Below, one piece after another: positions 36,945 to 44,685 of a DNA stretch of 52,385 nucleotides. The stretch is from an uncultured Eubacteriales bacterium (lineage in GTDB: Bacteria; Bacillota; Clostridia; Lachnospirales; Lachnospiraceae). The notes under the pieces were generated by a model that saw nothing but the letters and a program-made list of their open reading frames with translations, was not told the DNA's origin and made no database searches. The position numbers and the translations under genes were made by a program. Location of the stretch: the NCBI GenBank assembly GCA_949289145.1, contig CASEML010000069.1:1-52385 (forward strand), given 5' to 3'. Each line of letters opens with the position of its first letter. Within the stretch, counting starts at the first letter, position 1.

Positions 36945-37559
36945 ATGGCAAAAGTTAATCTGAATGAAATAGATAATATTTATTACGATGTGTTGCGCGA
37001 AATAGGGAATATTGGTGCAGGAAATGCAACAACAGCGCTTGCCCAGCTTCTTAATATGAAGCTGGACATGCGTGTGCCTAAAGTAGAACTGTTGGAATTT
37101 AATAAACTGGCAGAAACTATTTGCGGAGAGGAAGATATTGTTGTGGGCATTTATTTATTTTTAAAGGGGGATATTACCGGCAGCATGATGTTTATGCTGG
37201 AAGAACAGTCCGCTCATATATTAGTGAATCATCTAATGGGCAGAGAACCGGGATGTGTGGAACCTTTTAATGAAATGGATTTTTCCGCATTGCAGGAAAT
37301 AGGAAATATTATTACGGGTGCATATCTTTCTTCATTGGCAGGACTTACAGGGTTATATATTAATGCTTCTGTGCCTTATCTTACCGTGGATATGGCAGGG
37401 GCAATTTTAAGTGTACCCGCCATTGAATTTGGAAAATTAGGGGATAGAGCATTATTAATTGAGACAGAGTTTGGGGATGACATTGCTATTAACGGATACT
37501 TTATTTTGATACCTGACATGCCGTCATATGATGTGATTTTAAAATCATTAGGCATATAA
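36945..37559 (+). CDS. cheC: CheY-P phosphatase CheC
   Basis: Dephosphorylates CheY-P and works with CheD in B. subtilis-type adaptation. The 204-residue protein has the two CheC active-site helices, REIGNIGAGNATTALAQLL and QEIGNIITGAYLSSLAG, each with the conserved Glu and Asn. It precedes cheD, its known partner. Confidence 0.95.
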   Translation: MAKVNLNEIDNIYYDVLREIGNIGAGNATTALAQLLNMKLDMRVPKVELLEFNKLAETICGEEDIVVGIYLFLKGDITGSMMFMLEEQSAHILVNHLMGREPGCVEPFNEMDFSALQEIGNIITGAYLSSLAGLTGLYINASVPYLTVDMAGAILSVPAIEFGKLGDRALLIETEFGDDIAINGYFILIPDMPSYDVILKSLGI

Positions 37560-37572
37560 AGGGGTGAAGTGA

Positions 37573-38064
37573 ATGGCAGAGATGATAAAAGTGGGAATGG
37601 CGGACTTAAAAGTATGCCCATATCCAAATGCTATTACGACTTTAGGGCTTGGTTCTTGCGTAGGAATCGCCTTATATGATCCGGTAACAAAAGTGGCAGG
37701 ACTGGTTCACATTATGTTGCCAGACAGTACACAGATTCGAAATAATGAAAATAAAGCAAAATTCGCAGACACCGGAATTCTTGAATTGGTTAACCAAATG
37801 GTTAAGGCAGGAGCGAATAAGTCAAGGTTGGTAGCTAAAATTGCTGGAGGAGCTCAGATGTTTGCGTTTCAGAATGTAAATAATTCGGATATGGTTCGAG
37901 TGGGAGAAAGAAATGTAGAGTCCACCAAAAAAGTGTTAGAGGAAATGAAGATAAGACTTCTTTCAGAGGATACGGGGTTGAATTATGGCCGTACGGTAGA
38001 GTTTTATTCAGAAACAGGAGATTTTGTGATAAAATCAGTAGGTAAGCCGATGAAAATCATATAA
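37573..38064 (+). CDS. cheD: Chemoreceptor glutamine deamidase CheD
   Basis: Deamidates receptor glutamines and is regulated by CheC. It has 163 residues. The catalytic pair is C29 (GLGSCVGIALYD) and H46 (GLVHIMLPDS), with the conserved KIAGGAQMF. GGGGTGA precedes the ATG. A perfect 24-base palindrome follows the gene. Confidence 0.96.
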   Translation: MAEMIKVGMADLKVCPYPNAITTLGLGSCVGIALYDPVTKVAGLVHIMLPDSTQIRNNENKAKFADTGILELVNQMVKAGANKSRLVAKIAGGAQMFAFQNVNNSDMVRVGERNVESTKKVLEEMKIRLLSEDTGLNYGRTVEFYSETGDFVIKSVGKPMKII

Positions 38065-38094
38065 CCATATAAAATGAATTAAGAAAAAATGAAA

Positions 38095-38118
38095 GCTATA
38101 AGCATATATGCTTATAGC
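38095..38118. promoter_or_regulatory. Perfect 24-bp palindrome between cheD and the sigD segment
   Basis: The left arm GCTATAAGCATA is matched exactly by its reverse complement with no spacer. It starts 31 bases after the cheD stop and about 60 bases before the next gene. No T-run follows. It could be a protein-binding operator, an RNA processing or stability hairpin, or a leaky attenuator. Function is inference. Confidence 0.7.
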
Positions 38119-38177
38119 ATGTCGTGTTTATAGACAATATTTCCAATGAAATGAAACAGGAAAGAAGGAGGGGGCTT

Positions 38178-38492
38178 ATGAAAACAAAGTATATTTCTGC
38201 ACTGGTGACATTGAGTGGAGGTGCAGTAGCAGCTATAGCAGGTGTTATTAGTAAGGCACCGACAGATGTATTTGTAAAAAGTGTATTTTTAACGTTGGTG
38301 CTATTTTGGGTTTTAGGGTGTGTAGTGGAGAAAATTATAGCTCAGGCTATAGCTCCGGCACCATCTAGAGATGAATTTGAAGTATTTGAGAATATCGAAG
38401 AAGTAATTCAACGGGAAGAAGAATACGATAAAAAATATAACAATGGGAAAAAGAGTAAGAAAGAAGTGAAAAGAATTCCTATAAGTGAATAA
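38178..38492 (+). CDS. Small membrane protein, unknown function
   Basis: A 104-residue protein with two hydrophobic helices (about 6-24 and 32-52), separated by a short polar turn, and a charged C-terminal tail rich in Glu and Lys (EEVIQREEEYDKKYNNGKKS). I do not recognise the family. ATG 38178 was chosen because AAGGAGGGGG lies just upstream; an in-frame start at 38124 lies just past the palindrome and lacks such a site. It sits between cheD and sigD in the same direction, so a role in motility or in SigD control is possible but unproven. Confidence 0.75.
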   Translation: MKTKYISALVTLSGGAVAAIAGVISKAPTDVFVKSVFLTLVLFWVLGCVVEKIIAQAIAPAPSRDEFEVFENIEEVIQREEEYDKKYNNGKKSKKEVKRIPISE

Positions 38493-38527
38493 GAATTTGA
38501 AAGAGCAATTAAGGAGCGGAGGCTAGT

Positions 38528-39301
38528 ATGGACGAAGCAGGAAGAAAAGAGTTGTGGGATTTATATACTAAAACAAAAAGTTCAGAGGTTAGGGAAAAAA
38601 TCATAATAGAATATGCTCCATTAGTAAAGCTTGTGGCAGGGCGCTTGAGTATGTATTTGGGTTATACAGTAGAGTATGATGATTTAGTGGGATATGGAAT
38701 CTTTGGGTTAATTGATGCCATTGACAAATTTGATAATGAAAAGCTTGTTAAATTTGAAACATATGCATCTCTTAGAATTCGAGGTGCTATCTTAGATCAT
38801 ATCAGAAAAATGGATTGGATTCCAAGAACATTGCGTCAAAAGCAGAAAAAAATTGACAATGCAATAAAAGAAATTGAAGCAGAGCAGGGAAGAAATGCTA
38901 CAGAAACAGAAATAGCAGATAATTTGGGGATTTCAGAAGAGGAACTATTAAGCTGGCGTTCACAGATGAAGGTAACGAATTTGGTATCCTTAAATGAATA
39001 TATGGATACTGAAAGTGAAAACGGCTATGGCATGGAAATCCCGGACAGAAAGCAGTTTGCACAGCCAGAAAAAGTATTAGAAGAAAATGAAATGAAGAAA
39101 ATGCTTGCAGAAGCAATGGATCTATTAACTGAAAAAGAAAAAAAGGTAACAGTACTATATTATTATGAGGAACTTACATTGAAAGAAATCAGTGAGATTT
39201 TGGAAGTTTCAGAGTCCAGAGTTTCACAATTACATACAAGAGCATTACAAAAAATGAAGCAGAAAATGGGCGACTATGCTGGAATACTCAGTAGTATATA
39301 G
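38528..39301 (+). CDS. sigD: Flagellar sigma factor SigD/FliA
   Basis: Sigma-28 factor that directs RNA polymerase to late flagellar and chemotaxis promoters. It has 257 residues. Region 2 is YDDLVGYGIFGLIDAIDKFD and KFETYASLRIRGAILDHIRK, region 3 is DWIPRTLRQKQ, and region 4 is LTLKEISEILEVSESRVSQL. AAGGAGCGGAGG precedes the ATG. Its place near the operon's 3' end matches B. subtilis, where distance from the promoter limits SigD level. The anti-sigma factor FlgM is not in the window. Confidence 0.96.
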   Translation: MDEAGRKELWDLYTKTKSSEVREKIIIEYAPLVKLVAGRLSMYLGYTVEYDDLVGYGIFGLIDAIDKFDNEKLVKFETYASLRIRGAILDHIRKMDWIPRTLRQKQKKIDNAIKEIEAEQGRNATETEIADNLGISEEELLSWRSQMKVTNLVSLNEYMDTESENGYGMEIPDRKQFAQPEKVLEENEMKKMLAEAMDLLTEKEKKVTVLYYYEELTLKEISEILEVSESRVSQLHTRALQKMKQKMGDYAGILSSI

Positions 39302-39328
39302 GAATAATAAGTGATCGGAGGTGAGAAT

Positions 39329-40930
39329 ATGGGGAGGAAAAATGGATATTTTCAGTTGATGATACGGGAGCATGGTACTTTTTTACAGATGATTCCTCCG
39401 GTAGAGGGAGGAGAAAAGATAAATGTGGCGGAAGTAGCAGCTTATCTTAGCAGAGAGAAGATTACTGCTTTTGATGTCAGGGAAATGAATGCTGCTATTT
39501 TAAGGATGCAGGATAAGCCTGTTGACATTTTAGTTACTTCTGATAAAATTATACCAGTATCAGAAAGTCTTGCAGTAGAAATTTCAGAAGATAAAATGAC
39601 AGTTACCGGAAGATTTTATCCACCGTCTACAGATGGAAGATTATTAGATAGGGAAGGGATTATTTCAGATTTAGCTATTGCCGGAATCAAAGCCGGTGTA
39701 GATGAAAAAGCTATAGAAGATTTTTTGAAAAACAGGGAGTACTGTAAAGACTATGTTCTTGCCCGAGGTATTGAACCGGTTCAGGGGAAAGATGCAAAGA
39801 TTACTTATCATTTTAATACGGAAACAAGCTTAAAACCTACAGTAAAAGAAGATGGGACGGTAGATTTTCATAATCTGAACAATATTGCGAGAGTAAGTGC
39901 AGGAGATGTACTCGCAACTTTGACCAAGGAAGAATTAGGACATCCGGGAATTAACGTGCGTGGTGAAATTATTAAGCCGCGAGAGGTAAAACGTCTGAAA
40001 TTAAAGTATGGGCGTAACATCAGGATTACAGAAGATAAGTTACAAATCATCACAGAAGTAAATGGTCATGCTTCTTTGGTAGATGACAAAGTTTTTGTTT
40101 CCAATGTATATGAAGTGGAAGATGTAGATGCATCTACTGGCGACATTAATTATGATGGAAACGTTTTAGTAAAAGGAAATGTTAGAAGTGGTTACACTAT
40201 TATAGCGAAAGGAAACATTGAAGTAAATGGTGTTATCGAAGGTGCTGTGTTAAGAGCTGCAGGAAATATTCTGCTAAAGCGAGGAATTCAGGGGATGGGA
40301 AAAGCCGATATAGAATGTCAGGGTAATCTGGTAGCTAAATTTATTGAAAATGCCAAAGTAGTGGCAGGTGGTTTTATACAGACGGATTCCATTATGCATA
40401 GCAGGGTTTCTGCAAAAGGAGAAATTGAAATCAGTGGCAAAAAGGGGTTTGTTACTGGAGGTGTGGTGCGGTCCGCAAAAATGATTTCTGCAAAAAATAT
40501 AGGGTCTCCTATGGGAACAGATACAGTGCTTGAAGTTGGTGTGGATCCCTTAATGAAAGAGCATTATCAGACATTGCAGACACAGATCAGGGAATCAGAA
40601 AAGGTTCTTAATACCAGTAAGCCGGTGTTGAATGCATTTGGCAAAAAGATGGGGCTGGGAGAAAAATTTTCTAGAGAACAACTTCAAAAATTGCAGGAAT
40701 TGCAAAAAACAGTGTCAGAGAACGAACAGAGGATCATTGCCAATGTGAAAGAGATGGAGGAAATAGAAGAATTAATTAAAGCAGAAACAAATGCCTGTAT
40801 CAAAGCACAGGGTTTTGTGTATCCGGGAGTTAGGATTGTAATATCAGATACAAGTTTGTACATACGAGAAAACCTGACTTTCTGCCGTTTTGTTCGTGAA
40901 AAAGGGGAAATTAAGGGATATGCTTTATAA
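39329..40930 (+). CDS. FapA-like (DUF342) protein
   Basis: A 533-residue protein of the FapA/DUF342 family, found near flagellar and polar-growth genes. The N-terminal part has IAGIKAGVDEKAIEDFL. A long beta-helix-like repeat region follows (GNVLVKGNVRSGYTIIAKGN, then GNILLKRGIQGMG), then a predicted coiled coil (about residues 400-480). ATG 39329 has GGAGGTGA 5 bases upstream. The precise role is unknown. It could be a cytoplasmic scaffold. Confidence 0.85.
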   Translation: MGRKNGYFQLMIREHGTFLQMIPPVEGGEKINVAEVAAYLSREKITAFDVREMNAAILRMQDKPVDILVTSDKIIPVSESLAVEISEDKMTVTGRFYPPSTDGRLLDREGIISDLAIAGIKAGVDEKAIEDFLKNREYCKDYVLARGIEPVQGKDAKITYHFNTETSLKPTVKEDGTVDFHNLNNIARVSAGDVLATLTKEELGHPGINVRGEIIKPREVKRLKLKYGRNIRITEDKLQIITEVNGHASLVDDKVFVSNVYEVEDVDASTGDINYDGNVLVKGNVRSGYTIIAKGNIEVNGVIEGAVLRAAGNILLKRGIQGMGKADIECQGNLVAKFIENAKVVAGGFIQTDSIMHSRVSAKGEIEISGKKGFVTGGVVRSAKMISAKNIGSPMGTDTVLEVGVDPLMKEHYQTLQTQIRESEKVLNTSKPVLNAFGKKMGLGEKFSREQLQKLQELQKTVSENEQRIIANVKEMEEIEELIKAETNACIKAQGFVYPGVRIVISDTSLYIRENLTFCRFVREKGEIKGYAL

Positions 40931-40974
40931 TATAATGATTGGGAGAGCAACCTGTAGAGAAAGAAGGAAGTTAT

Positions 40975-41295
40975 ATGTCATCAATAATAAGACCGGTAGA
41001 TATGAGTGGAGTTGTACAACGCTCTCAGGAAGTATCTCAAATTAAACATCAAGAAGATAATAAGGCTTTCGTAGACAACCAGAATTTTGGTCAGCACTTT
41101 AGCAAAGAGGTAAAGCGTCAGATGGACAGTGTCACTGATTCCGAAAAGAGTGAAGAAAAGAAGGAACAATATGATGCAAAGAATAAAGGGAATGGCAGAG
41201 AGTATGAAACTGGGCAGCAAAAAAAACGTAATAAGAAAGAAAATACTGACAAAACATCATTAAAAAGTCAGAGTAGTTTTGATATTCGTATTTAA
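40975..41295 (+). CDS. Small Lys/Glu-rich protein, unknown function
   Basis: A 106-residue, highly charged soluble protein. The first 50 residues (IIRPVDMSGVVQRSQEVSQI, then KHQEDNKAFVDNQNFGQHF) look ordered and conserved, whereas the C-terminal half is Lys/Glu/Asn/Gln-rich and probably disordered. I know of no function. ATG 40975 has GAAGGAAG upstream. It lies between the FapA-like gene and the DUF6115-like gene in the motility operon. Confidence 0.75.
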   Translation: MSSIIRPVDMSGVVQRSQEVSQIKHQEDNKAFVDNQNFGQHFSKEVKRQMDSVTDSEKSEEKKEQYDAKNKGNGREYETGQQKKRNKKENTDKTSLKSQSSFDIRI

Positions 41296-41306
41296 GGAGA
41301 ATTATA

Positions 41307-42206
41307 ATGAATACATTAGAAGTGGTTCTAGTACTTATCGGTGTCGGTGCATATGCGGCAAGTTTTGTTTTGCCCGAAAGAAAGAAAGCGGAAGAACAGC
41401 CCGGAATTGATCAGGAAGAAATCAAAAAACTGATTCGAGACCAGATGCCTGTTGTTAAAAAAGAAATTGAAGCAGAAGCGGAAGAACAGGCAGAAGAAAC
41501 AGTTGATAAAATTGAAAGAGAATTGGAGAAGCTGTCAAATGAGAAAATCATGGCAGTAAATGAATATTCTGACAGTGTTATGGAAGAAATTCAGAAAAAT
41601 CATACAGAAGTTATGTTTCTTTATGATATGCTCAACGAAAAAGAGCAGGATGTGAAAGAGGCATTAAAAACCATTCATCAGGCAAAAACAGAATCCCAGA
41701 ATTTCTTTGAAAAGACAGTTTCTATTGTGGACAAGGTAGATCAAGAATTTGATCGAATTGATCAGGAATTAAAGGAGTTTCAGGAACGGGCTTCCAATAC
41801 CATTGAAGGAGTACAGGCTCAGATTGATGAAGTTATGAAAGAGCCGTTAGTGATTCCAGAGCCAATTGTGGTTCAGGCACCTAAGGAAGAAGAGGACATT
41901 GAAAAGATGTTTGTTTCCAATGAGGAAAAGGAGAAAGAAGAATTTGACAAGGGATTGATTGACACTTTGCACACGATTATACCGGAATTTATTTCAGAAA
42001 AACAGGGAGAAAATAATGAACCGGGGGTTCTTGTGGAAAGAGGGCGGAAGAAACAGCATTTTAATTTTTTGAAAAATTCTGAAGACAATAAAAGCGAGCA
42101 GGTGAAGAAATTGTACAAAGAAGGTTTGTCAGAAATAGAGATAGCCCAGAAATTATCCATTGGCAGAGGTGAGGTCAGATTGATTATTGGGCTTATGGAA
42201 CGGTAA
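41307..42206 (+). CDS. DUF6115-like membrane-anchored coiled-coil protein
   Basis: A 299-residue protein with an N-terminal membrane helix (LEVVLVLIGVGAYAASFVL), then a long acidic coiled coil (about residues 35-180). The C-terminal helix-turn-helix-like segment is LYKEGLSEIEIAQKLSIGRG and EVRLIIGLMER. The layout matches DUF6115 proteins at the end of Lachnospiraceae flagellar operons. The function is unknown. A membrane-tethered HTH is unusual and could mean DNA or protein contact. It is the last gene before the operon terminator. Confidence 0.78.
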   Translation: MNTLEVVLVLIGVGAYAASFVLPERKKAEEQPGIDQEEIKKLIRDQMPVVKKEIEAEAEEQAEETVDKIERELEKLSNEKIMAVNEYSDSVMEEIQKNHTEVMFLYDMLNEKEQDVKEALKTIHQAKTESQNFFEKTVSIVDKVDQEFDRIDQELKEFQERASNTIEGVQAQIDEVMKEPLVIPEPIVVQAPKEEEDIEKMFVSNEEKEKEEFDKGLIDTLHTIIPEFISEKQGENNEPGVLVERGRKKQHFNFLKNSEDNKSEQVKKLYKEGLSEIEIAQKLSIGRGEVRLIIGLMER

Positions 42207-42232
42207 ACCATCGGAACAGAATAGCAATAGGG

Positions 42233-42268
42233 CAATAGAAGGTTCAAAAGAGCTTTCTATTGTTTTTT
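42233..42268 (+). terminator. Terminator at the end of the motility operon
   Basis: CAATAGAAG pairs with CTTTCTATTG (one-base offset) around an 11-base loop, followed by TTTTTT (42263-42268). It starts 27 bases after the last operon gene and marks an operon of about 34 kb. Confidence 0.8.
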
Positions 42269-42295
42269 GATATTTATGGAAGAAAGGATAATAAA

Positions 42296-42868
42296 ATGAA
42301 GCTGAAATATTTTTTGCGAGGTTTGGCCAGCGGAATTGTGATAACTACTCTGCTACTTACTATCTCACATAATGCAAAAAAAGATAATATATCAGAACAG
42401 GAGATTATAGAGCGCGCCGAGAAATTAGGTATGGTAATGGAGGAGGGAACAGGTTTGTTGTCCCCTACTGTAACTATAACAGGAGAACCCACAGCAGAGG
42501 CAACAAAAGTTCCGGAATCTGCAGAGGAAACCCAGACAAGTATTGAGATTACTGGAGGATTAACAGAGGGGGCAGAAGGGAAATTAACCCAGATGCCAAC
42601 TCAGGAACCAACACCAACTCAAGAGTCAACCCAAATGCCAACTGGAACGGCTGCTTCTTCCGAGAAAAAGGTTCTTACAATCGTGTCAGGAATGTGGTCT
42701 GATAAGGTTGCAAGAGAACTGCAGGCAATGGGTCTGGTGGAGAGTGCTTCTGAGTTTGACCAGTATCTGATCCAAAATGGTTACGCAGACAAAATTGTGG
42801 TAGGAACTTTTGAAATCCCTGAAGGGGCTTCATATCAAGAGATTGCAGGGATCATAACCAGTCAATGA
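42296..42868 (+). CDS. MltG-like (YceG-type) protein without catalytic domain
   Basis: A 190-residue protein with an N-terminal membrane anchor (about residues 6-24), a long Thr/Pro/Glu-rich linker, and a C-terminal domain of about 60 residues. That domain (VSGMWSDKVARELQAMGLVE, then FDQYLIQNGYADKIVVG and GASYQEIAGIIT) resembles the N-terminal LysM-like part of the lytic transglycosylase MltG. The catalytic YceG domain is absent, and the stop is clean with no remnant downstream. It may bind cell-wall glycan. ATG 42296 has AGAAAGGA upstream. It follows the operon terminator, so it needs its own promoter. Confidence 0.7.
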   Translation: MKLKYFLRGLASGIVITTLLLTISHNAKKDNISEQEIIERAEKLGMVMEEGTGLLSPTVTITGEPTAEATKVPESAEETQTSIEITGGLTEGAEGKLTQMPTQEPTPTQESTQMPTGTAASSEKKVLTIVSGMWSDKVARELQAMGLVESASEFDQYLIQNGYADKIVVGTFEIPEGASYQEIAGIITSQ

Positions 42869-42924
42869 TAGAAGTCTTTGTATGGTTTCTATTCTTAGGA
42901 ATAAAAGTGTGAAGGTGAATTTAT

Positions 42925-43551
42925 ATGATTTATATACGGAAAGTTTTGGAAAATCCGAAAGAAAAAAAGCATAATCGTCATGAAGTATTGCATGCCAATG
43001 CACATGAGGTATTATGTCACGCTGTACTGGAAGAATATGGAGAAAAAGCAAAGAAGCTTACCATGCGGAGTATGGAGCATGGTAAGCCTTATTTTGTGGA
43101 AAAAGACAGAGAAAACAGAGAAATAGCATCAGATATATATTTTAATTTATCTCACAGTGGAGAAATGGTTGCATGTGTTTTGAGTCGTCAGCCGGTGGGA
43201 ATTGACATAGAAAAAGTGCGGAGATACAATCCAAAAGTAGCGAACAAGATCTTAAATGATGAAGAATGGAATTGTCTGCAGGCGTCCAAACAAAAAGACA
43301 GAGACTTTATACGCTTTTGGACATTGAAAGAGGCCTATGGAAAATATACAGGAAAAGGTTTGGGGACAGATTTTAAAATGGTACAGTTTCATTGGGACGA
43401 TCAAGGAAATATATTTTGCAGTGATGAGCAGATCAATGTGTTTCAGAAAGAAGTAGAAGAAAATTATATACTTTCTCTTTGCATGGAGAAATCTGCCGGG
43501 AATCTTAAGTTGACGAATAAGTGGATAGATGATAAAATTTATACTTGTTAA
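42925..43551 (+). CDS. 4'-phosphopantetheinyl transferase (Sfp type)
   Basis: Transfers phosphopantetheine from CoA to carrier proteins. It has 208 residues with the family motifs FNLSHSGE, VGIDIEKVRR and FWTLKEAYGKYTGKGL, which bind Mg and CoA. No carrier-protein or synthase gene is visible nearby, so it may serve a distant pathway or replace AcpS for fatty acid ACP. fabH lies four genes downstream. AAGGTGA precedes the ATG. Confidence 0.92.
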   Translation: MIYIRKVLENPKEKKHNRHEVLHANAHEVLCHAVLEEYGEKAKKLTMRSMEHGKPYFVEKDRENREIASDIYFNLSHSGEMVACVLSRQPVGIDIEKVRRYNPKVANKILNDEEWNCLQASKQKDRDFIRFWTLKEAYGKYTGKGLGTDFKMVQFHWDDQGNIFCSDEQINVFQKEVEENYILSLCMEKSAGNLKLTNKWIDDKIYTC

Positions 43552-43566
43552 GAAAGGAAGAACGAT

Positions 43567-44064
43567 ATGCGTTATCACAATATTACAAAGGATGACATGT
43601 TAAATGGAGACGGTTTGCGTGTGGTTCTTTGGGTTGCAGGATGTAATCATTGCTGCAAGGGATGTCAAAATCCTGTCACATGGGACACGGAAGGTGGGAT
43701 TTTGTTCGATGAGGCAGCGAAGCAGGAGATTTTTACCGAATTGGAAAAAAACTATATTTCAGGTATAACTTTTAGCGGCGGAGACCCTTTGCATACAGCA
43801 AATACATATGAAGTTACGGAATTGGCTAAAGAAATAAGGAAAAAATTTCCGCAGAAAACAATCTGGCTGTATACAGGCTATGAGTGGGAGGCAATTAAAG
43901 ACTATCCGATTATGGCATATCTTGATGTGGTTGTAGATGGAAAATTTCAACTAGAGAAAAAAGACAATCAGCTTCGCTGGAAGGGAAGCACGAATCAACG
44001 TGTTATTGATGTACCGGAAACAAAGAAACTGAATAAAATAGTCTTGCACTGTGAAGATTATTAG
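43567..44064 (+). CDS. nrdG: Anaerobic ribonucleotide reductase activating protein NrdG
   Basis: Radical-SAM enzyme that installs the glycyl radical on NrdD for anaerobic dNTP synthesis. It has 165 residues. The iron-sulfur cluster cysteines are C26, C30 and C33 (GCNHCCKGCQN, CX3CX2C). GISFSGGDP-type glycine motif appears as ITFSGGDPLH, and LYTGYEWE and DVVVDGKFQ are also typical. The reductase gene nrdD is not adjacent. It lies 16 bases after the PPTase gene. Confidence 0.95.
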   Translation: MRYHNITKDDMLNGDGLRVVLWVAGCNHCCKGCQNPVTWDTEGGILFDEAAKQEIFTELEKNYISGITFSGGDPLHTANTYEVTELAKEIRKKFPQKTIWLYTGYEWEAIKDYPIMAYLDVVVDGKFQLEKKDNQLRWKGSTNQRVIDVPETKKLNKIVLHCEDY

Positions 44065-44086
44065 TATTTCAGAGTAGGAGGAGCAT

Positions 44087-44605
44087 ATGAGAAGAATTGC
44101 AAAGTTTCATAAGGTAAGTTTTGAAAGATATTTAGAAGATTGGCAGGAATTATTTGGCTATGAGCCGGAAGCCGTCATTAAGGAACTGTATCAGAAAATA
44201 GAACTGCCTCGTCGTGCAACCAAAGGATCCGCAGGATATGATTTCTTTTCACCGCAGCACTTCTCTTTAGAGCCTGGAAGGACAATTACCATACCAACTG
44301 GTATTAGGGTAGAAATGGAAGAAGGCTGGGTATTAAAATGTTATCCTAGAAGCGGTCTGGGTTTTAAATTCCGTTTGCAGTTGAATAACACGGTGGGAAT
44401 TATTGACAGTGATTATTTTTATTCTGATAATGAAGGGCATATTTTTGTGAAGCTTACCAATGACAGCAATGAAGGAAAAATTGTAAATGTAAATGCAGGA
44501 GTGGCATTTATGCAGGGGATTTTTGTGGAATATGGACTCACCTATGATGATGCAGTAGAGGAAGTACGAAACGGTGGTTTGGGAAGTACCACAAAAAATA
44601 GTTAA
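44087..44605 (+). CDS. dut: dUTP diphosphatase (dUTPase-like)
   Basis: Hydrolyses dUTP to dUMP, keeping uracil out of DNA and feeding dTMP synthesis. It has 172 residues. The trimeric dUTPase motifs are GSAGYDFFS, PRSGLGFKF, GIIDSDYFYSDNEGHIFVKL and a C-terminal GGLGSTTKNS lid. The motif-3 region is longer than the classical GVIDSDYRGEI. About 40 N-terminal residues (KFHKVSFERYLEDW onward) precede the core. The gene follows nrdG, so both may be co-expressed for nucleotide supply. Confidence 0.9.
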   Translation: MRRIAKFHKVSFERYLEDWQELFGYEPEAVIKELYQKIELPRRATKGSAGYDFFSPQHFSLEPGRTITIPTGIRVEMEEGWVLKCYPRSGLGFKFRLQLNNTVGIIDSDYFYSDNEGHIFVKLTNDSNEGKIVNVNAGVAFMQGIFVEYGLTYDDAVEEVRNGGLGSTTKNS

Positions 44606-44607
44606 GG

Positions 44608-44636
44608 TTGACAAATGTTTGGGAAACGAGTATACT
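44608..44636 (+). promoter_or_regulatory. SigA-type promoter for fabH
   Basis: Perfect -35 TTGACA (44608-44613), a 17-base spacer and TATACT (44631-44636). It lies about 50 bases before the fabH start and directly after the dut stop. Confidence 0.85.
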
Positions 44637-44685
44637 TTGAAGGTAAAATAGTTTGATATTCAAAATAATCGATCAGGAGAAAATC

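Noticed and set aside
40304..40312. GCCGATAT inside the FapA-like gene as a SigD promoter
   Set aside because: The nearest TAAA is about 26 bases away, too far for the consensus spacing.
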